64,000 nucleotides of DNA from Diphasiastrum complanatum (taxonomy: Eukaryota; Streptophyta; Lycopodiopsida; Lycopodiales; Lycopodiaceae), in the NCBI GenBank assembly GCA_029204225.1, contig CM055101.1, positions 681,006-745,005 on the forward strand. The letters run 5' to 3'. A program made the translations under genes and the position numbers. This document shows, piece by piece, positions 44,512 to 56,358 of this stretch (the stretch's first letter is position 1; every line of letters begins with the position of its first letter). The notes below the pieces were generated by a model. The model was not told the origin of the DNA. It ran no database searches and worked only from the letters and a program-made list of their open reading frames with translations.

Positions 44512-45596
44512 CAAATTGGATAAGTGTTCTGAATCTAGTCCATGTATGCACAGATCGTCCAAGAAAATTTCCAAAAATTTTTGTAGATAATCTTTGAATG
44601 TCGCCTGCATGACTCATTGGAAAGTGCTTGCGGCATTGCAAAGTCCGAATGGCATCACTTTATAGGCATAAGTTCCCCATTCCGTGGCAAATGTTGTCTT
44701 GTGCTGGTCCTGAGGGGCTATTTTCACTTGGTTGTAGCCGCTGAAGCCGTCTAGAAAACTGTAGGCTTCGGCGCCAGCTACCTTGTCGAGGACACTTTCC
44801 ATAAATGGTTAAGAAAAATGGTCCTTTTTGGTGACTGCATTGAGCGCCTTCAGATTCACACAGATCTGTATTTTGCCATTTTTCTTGGGTACTATAACTA
44901 TCGGCGATACCCATTCTGTGTGCTCGTCTCGTAAATGAAATCTGCGTCCATCAGCTTTTGCAACTCCTGCTTAATCAGTTTTGTATAGTTCGGGTTGCAA
45001 CAGTAGTAACGGCTCACCTCGGGGACTGCTTCGTCCACCAAGGGTATGGTATGTTGGACTACTGTTGGCGGAATGCCCTTTAGATCACTATAGCTCCAGG
45101 CAAAACAATATTTATATTCCACCAACAAGGATCGTAGTCTCTTGAACTGCGTGGGTTTTAACTGCTCTCTCACATGCACTATCCTTTCTTCTTCTCCTGG
45201 CTCCGTAAGATTCATTGGTTGTGTTCGCACAGGTCCCTCGAAGACTTGTTCCACTGGTGCCTGACTTTGATCAGGTTCTCGTTGGGCTTGCGGCATCATG
45301 ATTACCACATCGTCCAAAGTATAATTCTTGAAAGTATCAGGCATTTCATGGATGGGAGCTCGTCGAGATTCCTCTTTCAACATATTGATCTTGGCCCGAC
45401 TGGTCATTTTTTGTTTTTCTGTCACCTGTGTAGAAGATGACATTGTGTCTGAGTCCAATTGGAGTGACTTCAAGGAATCCAACACCTTCTTTTTGCCCTT
45501 TTTTGTCATTTTGGTGGGTTCATCCTTGTTGTCTTTCTTTGGGACTGCTGTGACATTTGCCTCATGGTTGCGAATATCAACGTCTACTGTAGCCAT
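44512..45596 (-). pseudogene. Ty3/gypsy reverse transcriptase, RNase H missing
   Basis: Starts near MATVDVDIRNHEANVTAVPK; the reverse transcriptase begins at LKPTQFKRLRSLLVEYKYCF and AWSYSDLKGIPP, continues with SPIVIVPKKNGKIQICVNLK, FLDGFSGYNQVKIAPQD and VMPFGLCNAASTFQ, and reaches the catalytic EIFLDDLCIHG (DD at 44554-44559). Two stops lie between these motifs. After HLSNLEKVLQKC (about 44505) the frame jumps in phase to the linker before integrase, so the thumb and the entire RNase H domain (about 300 residues in relatives) are deleted. No protease motif was identified upstream. Confidence 0.82.
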
Positions 45597-45868
45597 CGCC
45601 TCTTCGGGTAGGTCACTCCATCAGATCACCTGGTTGTAGCAATTGCACAGATGGCAGAATCTATGTGTCAGTCTTAGATTTTGCTTTAGGACTGGACACT
45701 CATTCGTTGTATGGTTTTGCGTGCATACTGAACACCATACATTCTCCCGTCGAGGATACTGCAGCTAGTTTGGTTCCGGTTGATGTGGAGTTACTGCTAT
45801 AGTTCCTTGTAAGGCTTTCAGTTTTTGGTCAAACTGCGCCATAAGTTGCTCCATCTGCTATTTGTGTA
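45597..45868 (-). pseudogene. Ty3/gypsy gag C-terminal part with zinc knuckle, copy 2
   Basis: Pairs with 1-183. Knuckle WCSVC...HTTNEC, then CHLCNCYNQVI-stop-WSDLPEEA leading into the pol reading. Separated from the rest of gag by the solo LTR. The first 89 bp (45597-45685) have no partner in the window, because copy 1 starts at the window edge. Confidence 0.72.
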
Positions 45869-45873
45869 ATTTT

Positions 45874-46528
45874 TGTGAAAAATACAGATCCTAAGTGGAT
45901 CTAAACTCCAAGATCATTGGCTTGAATGCTTGCACTCCAAACTACATAAGCTAGGAATTGGCAACACATTCTATGCTACCTAGAATGCAAAGAACTTGAT
46001 CAAAAAGCATTTACCACAAATGGAAACTTCCATAAACATCAAGTGCGGCCAAAAATAGCATTATACAGTCCATAATACATCAGCCTACCACTTTTGGAAA
46101 GCACCTAAGATCATACACAATAGCTTGAAGACAATACACACAACAATGCTCTCAATGGAGGAAGAAACAATGACAATGATCTATTGATCTCAATGAAGCA
46201 TACAAAAGGTTTCTCCAACCTGTTCTCCACGACTTCCCTACTATTTATGGATGAGTAAGATGACTCTCTCTCCTCTCTCTAGAAGGTACTTGACCCTAGA
46301 TATTCCCTATATAGGAAAAATAGCTAAAAATGGCTTATATGACCAAAATACATTAAAATGGTCTCATTTTGAAGGGTATGAAGTTTGACACTTCATCATA
46401 CTGAAAAAATACAGTAAATAAAAACATTGTGGCCTGGTTCACACGTGTGAAACTCCAAAACCAAAACTATTTACAATTTTAGCCAATTTAGGCCTCAAAC
46501 TAGCTAGGAAATGTTGACAATTTTCACA
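45874..46528 (-). repeat. Solo LTR of the A/B family
   Basis: 655 bp, the same position and target duplication (ATTTT at 45869-45873 and 46529-46533) as element A in copy 1. About four substitutions from A's LTRs. Product of recombination between the two LTRs of the element once present here, deleting the internal 5776 bp. Confidence 0.97.
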
Positions 46529-46533
46529 ATTTT

Positions 46534-47210
46534 GTCATTTGCTCTAGTAGCAATTTTGAGGATAGAATGGATGTGTTTGATGATGATGATGCGATCGAGG
46601 GAGTAGGAGTGTGGGTGGAAAGATATTCGTCGTAAGATCCCTCATCCTCTTCCCTGATGGCATCTTCCATAGCTTCTTGCAGAGTAGTGTACTGCTCCCG
46701 TCGTTTCAGTTCTCTTCTGATGCTTTGTGGTAATCCGGCTAGGAACCACATGATCACCGCATGATCAGGAGTCAGGGCTACACTGCACTCGGATCATAGA
46801 TGTTTGACCCATTCAATATAGTCCCGGACCCTTTCTCGTTTTCCCATCTTGACTTTGCACAGTAGGAGAAACGGGTCTTCCAGGAACTTTCTTGGTTTAA
46901 AGCGCGTAATGAGAGCTGCTTTAATCGCTTCCCAGGTGGATTTCTCTTCCTTTGATAGGTTGAAAAACTAATCATGAGCCACTGCTAGTAAGAACATAGG
47001 GAAGAGCATCAGCTTCTCCGCAGGTGTCCGTTCATCGTAGATTTCACGAGCTTGCTCGTAGATCTGGAGGAATCGGATGGGATTTGATGACCAGTCGTAT
47101 TTTGGTATCTCCATCCATGGTGCTCTCCGGACTGCTTGCAAGGGAGCAATAGGTATGGGTTGGCCCATTGGATCCATTGGTGCTGGTTCCGGTTCTGCCT
47201 CTTGTTGCAC
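46534..47210 (-). pseudogene. Ty3/gypsy gag N-terminal and central part, copy 2
   Basis: As at 6625-7301, with the same two stops. Amino-acid differences include Arg for Cys in YEQAREIYDE, Ile for Val in GQPIPIAP and Thr for Ala in REQYTTLQ. Here gag, solo LTR, reverse transcriptase and integrase are all present in order on one strand (47210 down to 43240), so this copy shows the layout of the gypsy element. Confidence 0.8.
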
Positions 47211-47490
47211 AACTGCTAATCTGGGAAGGTGTGGTGTCTGATTTGCTATCCTTCGTGCTATTGATCATCCCGATCTCAGATTCATTTGATGGTGGGTTCC
47301 AAAGTGATTGGATCTTGCTTATACAGTAGGATGCAGTCTGGATCTTCAAGGATCTGATCAATCTGATCAGTTGGAAGTGAATTTTAGGCCTTTTACAGTG
47401 GTTTTTCCTTGATAACTTTTTGCTCTTTGCACTGATTGACCTGAGATTTTGATAGTAGTTGGATCTAATGCAGATCTTCCACAGATCTTG

Positions 47491-47919
47491 TCTGCGAGGG
47501 TTATCTTGTGAGAGGGTTCTTAAGCTATTTTTGCAGGTAAAAAACTTGATATCTTTCAGATCTCTGGGAAGTAACTCTCGCAAGGTTCACAGTAGCTGGA
47601 TCTAGGTAGATCTCACTATAGAATTCTTTGCGAGAGTTAACTTTCGTAAGAAGTGAAAATTTCACTATCTGCGAGGGTTCAAAACCACATCTTTGGCTTG
47701 ATCTTCACCAGATCTTCACACTAACTCTCGCAAACTTCATCATTGATGTAAATTGCCATTCTGAATCGATTGAGAGGGTCTGCAAGAGTTCTTACTGGAA
47801 GGATTTGTTGGATCTTCACTTAAATCCAATTTTCTGCTCACTGGAATCAGACTAACTCTCGCAAGCTCTTTGTGTCCTAGTCTCACTGAGATGGAACTTT
47901 AGAATCCTCTGCGAGAGTT
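47491..47919. repeat. Array of TGCGAGAGTT-like motifs, copy 2
   Basis: Pairs with 7582-8010. One motif reads TGCGAGGGTT where copy 1 has TGCGAGCGTT. Together with 42687-42971 it brackets the whole gag-pol. Confidence 0.7.
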
Positions 47920-48074
47920 CTTGACCACTAGAACTGAAAACTGTGTGTGGAATAACAATTGGATGGAAAATAGTATGAACTGACATTGGGTTTAATTCTT
48001 AATGCATGCCAGCTATAACGGTTGGTGTGGCAAACACAAAAAGTTGTGAAATTTAATAGGAAGATATCCCACTA

Positions 48075-48179
48075 CCAGCAATCACTGCCTAGAGATAGCC
48101 GCTAGTAATCCAGCAATCACTGCCTAAAGATAGTCGCTAGTAATCCAACAATCACTGCCTAAAGATAGCCGCTAGTAAT
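48075..48179 (+). repeat. 35-bp tandem repeat, three units, copy 2
   Basis: Units 48075-48109, 48110-48144 and 48145-48179, identical in arrangement to copy 1. The following 680 bp to 48861 hold nothing recognised. Confidence 0.95.
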
Positions 48180-48861
48180 GAATGTCACGACATATGTATA
48201 GTTGTGAATATATGATAGTGCTATTGAGCTTTTCTAAAAATAAAATTACCTTGAATTCTTCTAGGTTAATTTTTAAGCCTGGAGCGACATGTAGTTCAGT
48301 TGTTGTGAAAAAATATTTATTTCTACAAAACAATAAAATAGGTGTTTTCTCAAATTAGCCAATAATAAATTGTTGGTTTAATTTATGATCCTTTCATTCT
48401 CTTTTCCATCAATATTTATACATGGAAAAAACCATCCATCAAAAAAATATAGCTACAGTGTCAAATCAACCTACTACTTGCCTCAGATCTCAAATCTCAT
48501 AAATGTAGATTTGATAGACATTTCAATGTATGGTAAAACCTCTCCACGTTTCTTGAAATGCGAGGAGTTTGCAAAGCTTAGAGCTCGATAATCTGCTTGT
48601 GGGGTGCTGGCAATTATTAGTATAGATCTACTTGTGGGGCGCTGGCCAGGGCAAATTTGTGGTTCGTGTAAGCCATTATTGGCATTAATTCTCCTAGTTA
48701 ATGTTATCAATTTCAACTCAACATCTTTAACATACCACTACACACACACTCTATGAAGTTGAACATTTATATGCAAGCATTCCTTGGTGTAGAATTCTCT
48801 CTCTTCGGACTACTTTTTTCTCTCGTGAGTTTTATTGATCAGCTTCCAAATTCAAGGTTTC

Positions 48862-50015
48862 ATGGCAACCATAAGGATCATGTTTTGTGACTCGGAATTC
48901 TTCTATGAAGGAGAGGATGGAGATAGCACAAGGACTGCGGAGGATGTGATCAACACACGTTTTTTGCTGGCAAATCAGAACTTTCAAGCCTATCATTCAA
49001 TCTCTCAAATTTGTGTCAGAGCACCCATTTTGATTCCTTGTGGAACATTTGAACATTATGATACAAATTTTTTCGTTGTCGAAAATAGTCTAAGCAAAAC
49101 CATTTCTATACAACTTGAATCTAGTTTGCAAAGATCCAATCACGTAGATCAAGATGCAATGTTTATAATGGATTTGGATCACGACACATCTCCCAATCCA
49201 CATTGGGATGCAAGTCCTTCTCCTGTTACACAAAAACCTCCCAGTACAACCACTCAGGTATCAGACACAATGCATGTATTTGACTTGATCAATAGTCTTC
49301 CCATCAACAGCCAATTACGAAAGCTTGTTAATGGAGTGAAAAATATTCTCATTGTGGATGAGCTTCCAGGCAAAATCGATGGTGATGTCATCTATGAATT
49401 GCCAAACATTTATGAAAAACACAGTTCAATGGAGGGAATGGAACAGAGCAAGAATGGCCACCCTTGGGTTCGTTATGTAACAACCACTATTTATGGTTTT
49501 GCCGGTGATGTTCGAAAGTCGTATTGTGGAGGCTCTTTCATATGCGAGAACAAATTGTGCAACAATTTACAATCTTTTGGAAATGCAAACATAACCAAAT
49601 GGAAGGGAAGATTGAGCGTGCGTTGTCCTCTTGGTACCGTGTAGAAACATCATGGTGGATTTTTGTGTTATCATTGTAGTTTTAGACCAACATGTGTTGG
49701 GTCTTGTCCTACCAAAATATATTATGTTGTACCATATGATGTTTGGTATACAAGGTTCGCAATACATTTAGGGTCACATTGTCATGAGGTGGCTGAAGGT
49801 GAATGTTTGCATACACAGAATACTAACAAAAATATAGTTGAACATCAAGTTTCTAATTTGCCTGGTGTGGGACAAAAGAAAATTGAAAAAGAGGTTGCAA
49901 AGGAGTTGATAATGAATCAGTTGCTCTCTGAAAATGGCTCTATGATTGAGATGTTGGATGTTGATAGATTTTCAGCTATGTTGGACCAATTACAATCCTT
50001 GACGAATCAAAGAAG
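48862..50015 (+). pseudogene. Cys-rich transposase-like gene, exon 1, copy 2
   Basis: Same frame and same in-frame TAG (49642-49644) as copy 1. Differences hit the candidate zinc ligands: SVRAP becomes CVRAP (one Cys gained) and LSVCCPLG becomes LSVRCPLG (one Cys lost). Further changes fall in the spacer after GEC. Such changes suggest no selection on the protein. Confidence 0.5.
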
Positions 50016-50125
50016 GTGGTATAGAAAAATTTATCTGTCTGGATTGTTTTCATTAACAATTTTTAAAAAAAAATACATTTTACATGTTTTGTTGTGTGCT
50101 AATGACTAGTTCTTTCACTGGATAA

Positions 50126-50394
50126 TGTCATGTTGAACCAACAATCAACCCAACATGGATTCCGTGGATTCAGTATGACTATTTCCAAGGATCCTTGTTC
50201 CCTTGGCAAGTTTTAGATATCGATAATGAAAGATGTTTTATCTTCAAGATGTCAACTGTTGGGCCGGCTTCAGGTGTGACTATTGTCAAACAAATGCAGA
50301 AGGGTGGTGCGCTGGAACACTCATGGATATGTTTTGATCATGTTAAAAGAATACGTGGCTGGACCACAATGGCAGCCCATGTTTATGATCCCAG
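50126..50394 (+). pseudogene. Transposase-like gene, second exon, copy 2
   Basis: Matches 10217-10485; I noticed no changes. Ends at the same possible splice donor. Confidence 0.4.
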
Positions 50395-50677
50395 GTCTGT
50401 ATATTCCATTGGACAATTTCTTTTCATATCATTCTAACCAATTGCTATCTATCTAAGAATTAGAACTTCCTTGTGCTATATACAAAGCTTCACAGATCGA
50501 AAAGCTTAAATGGACTCCTCAAGATAGACAAGGCAAGACCAACAACAAGAGACCTCGCGACACTCAATAAGAACACTCCTCCCCAAGAGGACTAGGACGA
50601 GAGTACTAATGGTAACCAAGAAAGAGTCATGAACAGACCCACCTAGAAAGGAGTAAGTAGAAGAGTGCAGTCGGCAG

Positions 50678-51076
50678 GTGAATCTTGGGAGACCCGCTGA
50701 GTCTGAGGAGGAAAGGTCTTTCGCATCCAGTAATCAGCCTAAGCCTCCTGACGAGAGCAATGAGAGCGACTTAGACCATGCAGAAGTAGATGCCATAGTA
50801 TGGACAACCCCTGTATGTTACCCCCCTAATTCTAGATCCATAGGCTGCTGTGTAACAAAACCAGAAAGCGACAAGATTCATGAACTCCCACCTAAGGCAT
50901 TTGACCAAGAATCATTTGATATACAATGCTTATTCATTTACCAAGAAGAGACAATAGATGACCAAATGGTAGTAAATGTTGATACTTTTATCCATGATGG
51001 TACTGGAGCTTTGGTGAATTTCTTCCTGTCTATATGTTATGAAAAAAAAAAGAACTATTGTTACTGTATGCACTAA
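50678..51076 (+). CDS. Hypothetical acidic ORF, copy 2
   Basis: Translation identical to 10769-11167 (132 residues). Not recognised. Confidence 0.25.
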   Translation: MNLGRPAESEEERSFASSNQPKPPDESNESDLDHAEVDAIVWTTPVCYPPNSRSIGCCVTKPESDKIHELPPKAFDQESFDIQCLFIYQEETIDDQMVVNVDTFIHDGTGALVNFFLSICYEKKKNYCYCMH

Positions 51077-51349
51077 CCGTTGCTGGAGTGCAGAAACCAG
51101 ATGATCCAGGAGTCAAAAGCATTTGCACCCACCACCTTTGCACTTGCATCATACAGTCATGGTGTGATTGGACCAATTGATTGCACGGTTGAATGAATGC
51201 ATCCATATCCATGCACTCTGCGTATACTCTGATCTGCATAGGGCATTGTGCATTATTGTAATGGGCATACATTTGACTGACATAGAAGCATATGGGGGGT
51301 TAAGAGAGGAAAAATCTGGCAATGAAAACATTGCAGTGGGGAGGGGAGT

Positions 51350-51389
51350 GACTCCATTGCCCAATGGATAAAGCACTGAAAAAAAAAAA
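51350..51389 (+). pseudogene. 5' half of tRNA-Arg followed by an A tract, copy 2
   Basis: Identical to 11441-11480: 29 nt of tRNA-Arg (51350-51378) and 11 A (51379-51389). Confidence 0.65.
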
Positions 51390-51838
51390 GGTTCACATTG
51401 CTAAATCATTTTTACGCACTTTGGATTCAAGCTAGGAACATCTCATTTAGATCGATGATGTTTACAAGAGCAAATCTAGTCTTCGATCTGTGAAATCTTT
51501 TTGAAGCTGCAATGCACATGCACACTGCGATCATGCAATATTAGACCCAGCACTGGTAACCTGCATCCATGCTAAATCACTCAAAAATGCATTTGCATAT
51601 CCCTCCATGCATGGGTCTGAGATGGGCACGCCTTTTAATCTGATGGGTTGGGAGAATTTGCCAATTAGGTCACGGGTGGGTTGATGCAGGTATGAAGACA
51701 CCAGCTTATGTGAGGATGTTGCCGTGAAGACCAACCAGTTGCAGATGGATCCTAAAGGCTCAACCAATGGCCTTTGGGAAGAGAGTGCTTGAAGACACCA
51801 TACAAGATCCTTGTGGTTATGGCTACTGGTGCCCTAAA

Positions 51839-52262
51839 TTTGGGTCCTAAGTTCTAGAGAGACGAGAGAGAGTCATCTCTCTCACCTATATTAGGCTGAA
51901 ATTTGTGGAGAACAGGTTGGAGAAACTTATTGTATTGTTGAGAGAGATCAATAGATCATTGTCACAGTTTTTTCCTCCATTGAGAACATTGCTTTGTGTA
52001 TTGTCTTCAAGCTTTTGTGTATGATCTTAAGAGGTTTTCAAAAGTGATAGGCTGTTGTTGTAGGGCTGGTATGCTGTTGTTTTTGGCTGCCATCAGTAAC
52101 TTTTATTATTTTCTTTTGTCTCTTGATTGCTTTGTCAAGTTCATGTGTATCAAAGGTAGCATTAGGATGCTTTGCCATTTCTAGCCTTTGTAGCTTGTTG
52201 TGCAAAGATCTTAGCCAAGTATTTTGGGAGTTTGGATCCATTCAAGATCCATTTTTCTCACA
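51839..52262 (+). repeat. Element D 5' LTR (3' part), copy 2
   Basis: Ends TTTTTCTCACA at the primer site; start uncertain, as in copy 1. Confidence 0.75.
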
Positions 52263-52274
52263 TGGTATCAGAGC
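52263..52274 (+). other. Element D primer binding site, copy 2
   Basis: TGGTATCAGAGC. Confidence 0.92.
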
Positions 52275-53420
52275 TAGTTGGCTGTTATTTTTAGTAAGGT
52301 TTCCATTTATGGTGATATTTGGATGTTTGATCAAGTTCTAGCATGATTATGCATTGCATTGTTGATCAAATCTTACGAAACTTTGTTTTGTGAGTTGAAC
52401 TTGTGGATCAAAAGCATATTTCAGGTCTATTGAAGATCAGAGGCTGAGAAGAAGCTATTTTGGATTGGATCATAACACCTAATCATTTGTTGATTGTGAG
52501 GCTTGTGCATATTCCATACTAACAATGTTATGTTCAATGTATTGTTGACAATCTCCACTTCTGTGGATGAACACTCTCCTTTGTGGATGAACACTCTCCT
52601 TAGGTGGATGAACCTTCTCCTTAAGTGGATGACAAATACTCTTTGAGTGATTTTGTATTTCTCCAAAAGGATGAGCAAAGCTCCCACTTGGATGAAAGAT
52701 CCCCTTTTGGGTGAGCAGATTGTCAACAATCTTTTGCATAAATTTTGGTGTACTTTGTTGAGCATGTAAGTAACTCTCCTAATGTAATTTGATTGGAGCA
52801 TTTGCTGGAAGGTTTTAACCATTATGCAAATGTGTTTTCAGGTTCTTAACAGGTTGAGGAACATTCTCATGTGAAGTAATCTTAGATCTACATCTAAACA
52901 CCAAGATTTGACAAGCTAGTGAAGCTAGTCTTGTGATTCACTAAGTGTGCTCTTTCATTCACCTCTAAAGCTTGTATTTATCACTTACTGGAGTTTATAA
53001 ACTTTTAGAAGTGTGGTTTACACGTGTTTTTATAGGTTGAATCAATATCTTAGCGTGTTGATCATATGTTGATCAAGTTTGTTCAATTCTAGGTATTCTT
53101 GGCAGCCTAGTCTTTTGTATTTTCTAAGAATGCAAGTAACTCTTCACACCATAACTTGATTTGGTCACTTGATGGAAAGTTTGAGAGATTAAGCAAGAGT
53201 GTGTTCAGGTTGGTTTGAGTTGTAATCCATTCTTAGTGTGTGCAAAGTGTTGCATGTGTTTTCAATCTTCCTTTCTATGCTTGAAAACCAGCTAGGTTCA
53301 AGATAGAAGTGTTTTAGGGTCCTAGATCTTCTGAAATCTCCTTATCCATCATTTGTTGAGAGGAAAGTGAGTGCTAGGTGCATTAGGACAGAGCCTAAAA
53401 GTTGAAGAATCATTATATTC

Positions 53421-53890
53421 ATGGCTCCCAATGGTGGGATCATGCTAGAAACTAATGATAGGTTGAGTTCAGCAAACTACTCTACCTGGAAAGTGAGGAT
53501 GGAATCCTTACTTGAGTTGAATGAACTCAGAGACCACCCATAGTTCAAGAGCAACAAAGGTTTGATAAGAAGGCCAAAAGGGCTCTTTATTTCATTAAAA
53601 TGAATGTTACCAATGAACTTCTCAAGGAAGTTGGTACTAGTCAAAGTGCAAGTTAGGCATGGAATGCCTTGAAGAAGCTCTTTGAATCAAAGTCCACATC
53701 TAGGGTATTGACCCTAAGCAGGCAAATATTTTCTAGTAGGCAAAGAGAGGGTGAAAGTGCTCATGCATTTGTCTTGAGGGTTAAGTCCTTAAGTGATGAT
53801 CTAGCATGTATTGATGAAAACATAAAAGATGGTGAAATAGTCCAGGTTATGTTGAATGGTTTGCTAGATGAACATGCTAACCTTGTGTAA
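53421..53890 (+). pseudogene. Element D gag N-terminal remnant, copy 2
   Basis: Same deletion and stops as 13512-13981, plus an Ile-to-Phe change (TTTCATTAAA at 53589). Confidence 0.85.
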
Positions 53891-53911
53891 ATTTTTTCCA
53901 TTCAAAGAGTC

Positions 53912-55795
53912 TTGCCAAGTGTGGTTGACTTTCAAGAAATCTTATTGGCTGAAGAACATAGGCTGCAATCAAAGCTTGATGGTGCATCCTTGCAAGGTGA
54001 AAGTGCAGAGGCTTTCTTCACAAAAGGCAAAGTCAAAGGCAAAGGTAAAGGCAAAGGGAAATGGTCCAAAGGTGGTAACTCGGATCATGATGATCACTCT
54101 TCCTCCTCTTCTTCTACTTCTTTTAGAAAGAAAGACAAGTCAAAGTTCAAGTGCTTTTATTGTGGGATAAAAGGTCGTTTTGCAAATGAATGTCATAAGA
54201 AGCAAAGTAATGAAGGTAGCAAGCAAAACAACTTTTGTACTTCTAATGAGGATCTAGATTCTTGTGATTCTCCCATGATGTGTTCTTCAAGTCTAATGTC
54301 AAGTGGAAGTGACAAGGATTCATGGTGGATAGATAGTGGATCTAGTTCACACATGACTAGTCACAAGGAGTTCTTTACTTTTGTGATCTCTTATGTTGGG
54401 ACCAAGAAAGTCGTTCACATGCCAAATGGTGGTGAGTGTATGATCAAAGGTATTGGCTCAATTCCTATTTGCCTTTCTACTAATAGGAATTTAAGGCTTG
54501 ATGGTGTTCTTTACATTCCTTCACTTTCAAGGAATTTGCTAAATGTTGGTCAAATGTTAAAAAAAGGGTACAAGACAAAGTTTGTTGGGGATGTTTGCTT
54601 CATTACTAAGGGATATGTCTTGATTGCTATGGGCAATAGACAAGGTAGACTTTACAAGCTTGATGCATTTGTTATGTCTAACAAGAGGAATGAAATGGAT
54701 GTTGGTGGTTCTCTCAACTTTCAAAAGTCAATCCCTAGCATCAATAAGATTGGTAGATCTTATGCAAAGTCTAAAGAACTTCCCTATGCTAGATCTAGGT
54801 TGAGATCTAATGAGCTTCTTGGAGATAGTAATTGTTGTGCTAACTTGACAACTTTTGGTGAATCTATGATCAATGTTTTGGATCCATTGGATCTTGAAGA
54901 TGGACTAGTGCTACCTACTAGTCAAATGGAGTCTGGTGGTGCTAAATTAGTGTCATGTTTGAACTCTTCTACTCATAGATTTCCAAGTCTTGGTGGCTCT
55001 TCAATGGAACTACATGGCAAGTGCAAAAATGAAAAAGGTAAGAAGAGAGCTAACTTCATCAATGGAGGTGATGAAAACTCTTCTTTGGAACTGGTTAATG
55101 CTAATGACTTATTTACTCATTTGGAAAGAGATGGTGCTTTGAGCATGATTGAAGAAAAAGTTTCTTTTGTATCTTTATGTGATGAGTCCAAAAAAGTCAT
55201 TTGTGAAACAAGTGATGTCACATGTATTCATAAAGAAAGTAGATCAAAAGGTTCTATCATGAGACTTGGTGAGGAAGATCTCAAGTCAAAAGGGAGAGAT
55301 GAATGTGCAGTGTTCAAAGTAGGATGTACTCTGAATGATGCTTTTGTGAATGATAGTGAGGGTTCATTATCATTACCTATATCATTGATTAGAAGTCCAG
55401 GTTTGACAAGAAAAAGTACTTCAGTCATTCTTATGTTGAAGGAACTATGTATTCTTTTCATGGCTTCTAATGTTCAAGAATCTTCCATTTCTTATGATGC
55501 AACTATCAAGAGGGAGATTGCTAACTTTTGCGGTGTGATCATTAAGAGGGAGTCTTGTGAAGGAAAGGGCAAAGGAAGAGTGACTCTTGGGAAGATTCAA
55601 GGCATGGATATTGCATCTCTTCATCAACTCAAAGGTTGCTATGATTGTGGTGGAGTGTTCATGCATGATCAAGATGGCAAAGGGTTGGATGAAGAAGACT
55701 ACATGGAGCAACTCAAGTGGCAATTTCTCCAAGTCAAGGAAGATCTCACTGGTGAGCTCATTGAGGTTTGGTTTGATCTCAATGGGCTGGTTTGA
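53912..55795 (+). CDS. Element D ORF1: gag/protease fused to unknown sequence, copy 2
   Basis: 627 codons, open throughout as in copy 1. I see about five amino-acid changes: Glu to Ala before AFFTKG, Gly to Cys in GGECMIKG, Thr to Ala in MDIASLHQL, Gly to Val in FLQVKEDL and Gln to Glu in TGELIEVW. No new stop. Few differences overall, so the comparison cannot tell selection from drift. Confidence 0.6.
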   Translation: MPSVVDFQEILLAEEHRLQSKLDGASLQGESAEAFFTKGKVKGKGKGKGKWSKGGNSDHDDHSSSSSSTSFRKKDKSKFKCFYCGIKGRFANECHKKQSNEGSKQNNFCTSNEDLDSCDSPMMCSSSLMSSGSDKDSWWIDSGSSSHMTSHKEFFTFVISYVGTKKVVHMPNGGECMIKGIGSIPICLSTNRNLRLDGVLYIPSLSRNLLNVGQMLKKGYKTKFVGDVCFITKGYVLIAMGNRQGRLYKLDAFVMSNKRNEMDVGGSLNFQKSIPSINKIGRSYAKSKELPYARSRLRSNELLGDSNCCANLTTFGESMINVLDPLDLEDGLVLPTSQMESGGAKLVSCLNSSTHRFPSLGGSSMELHGKCKNEKGKKRANFINGGDENSSLELVNANDLFTHLERDGALSMIEEKVSFVSLCDESKKVICETSDVTCIHKESRSKGSIMRLGEEDLKSKGRDECAVFKVGCTLNDAFVNDSEGSLSLPISLIRSPGLTRKSTSVILMLKELCILFMASNVQESSISYDATIKREIANFCGVIIKRESCEGKGKGRVTLGKIQGMDIASLHQLKGCYDCGGVFMHDQDGKGLDEEDYMEQLKWQFLQVKEDLTGELIEVWFDLNGLV

Positions 55796-56358
55796 TTAGG
55801 TTTGATACTCAACTTCATCTACTCTACTTCATGTTGGATAGAATTGTAGAAATCTATCTTTTGGTTTATGATGGTGACATTGTTTTCACTAACTATAGTG
55901 AAAGGTTGAAATCAAGCAATGATGAGATCTTGTGGGATGTTAATCATGTGTTTGAGAGGGAGTATCTTCAGAGGTTCATATCTAAAGATGTTTATAAATG
56001 CAAAGTCCTTGATTTTTTATTGGAAGATCAAGATGTTGATCTTGAATTGCTTCATCAACACCAAGAGGCAAGTAGCAATTGGAAGCTAGTCAAAAGCATC
56101 AAAGGGGAGCCACATGGGCAAAGCATTTTGGATCTGTTTTTACAGGTTCTTGAAGGTTCAAGTAAGGTTCTTGGAGTAGCAAGGAAGTGTCCTTTTACTC
56201 TACCTTATTTGTTTAATCTCATGTATGAACATTGTCATGTCAATGTGTTGGAATTGTCAAAATTCAATGAAACTAGTTCCATAGGTTTGCATCCTTTGGA
56301 TCTTGGAGATGGAATAGTTATCATTGCTGGTTCTTATGATCAAGTGCCATATATCTAG
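55792..56358 (+). CDS. Element D ORF2, unknown product, copy 2
   Basis: Same offset frame and overlap with ORF1 as in copy 1; one Ser-to-Phe change at the start (IRFDTQLH). Ends at TAG 56356-56358 against the RNase H tail. Confidence 0.45.
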   Translation: MIRFDTQLHLLYFMLDRIVEIYLLVYDGDIVFTNYSERLKSSNDEILWDVNHVFEREYLQRFISKDVYKCKVLDFLLEDQDVDLELLHQHQEASSNWKLVKSIKGEPHGQSILDLFLQVLEGSSKVLGVARKCPFTLPYLFNLMYEHCHVNVLELSKFNETSSIGLHPLDLGDGIVIIAGSYDQVPYI

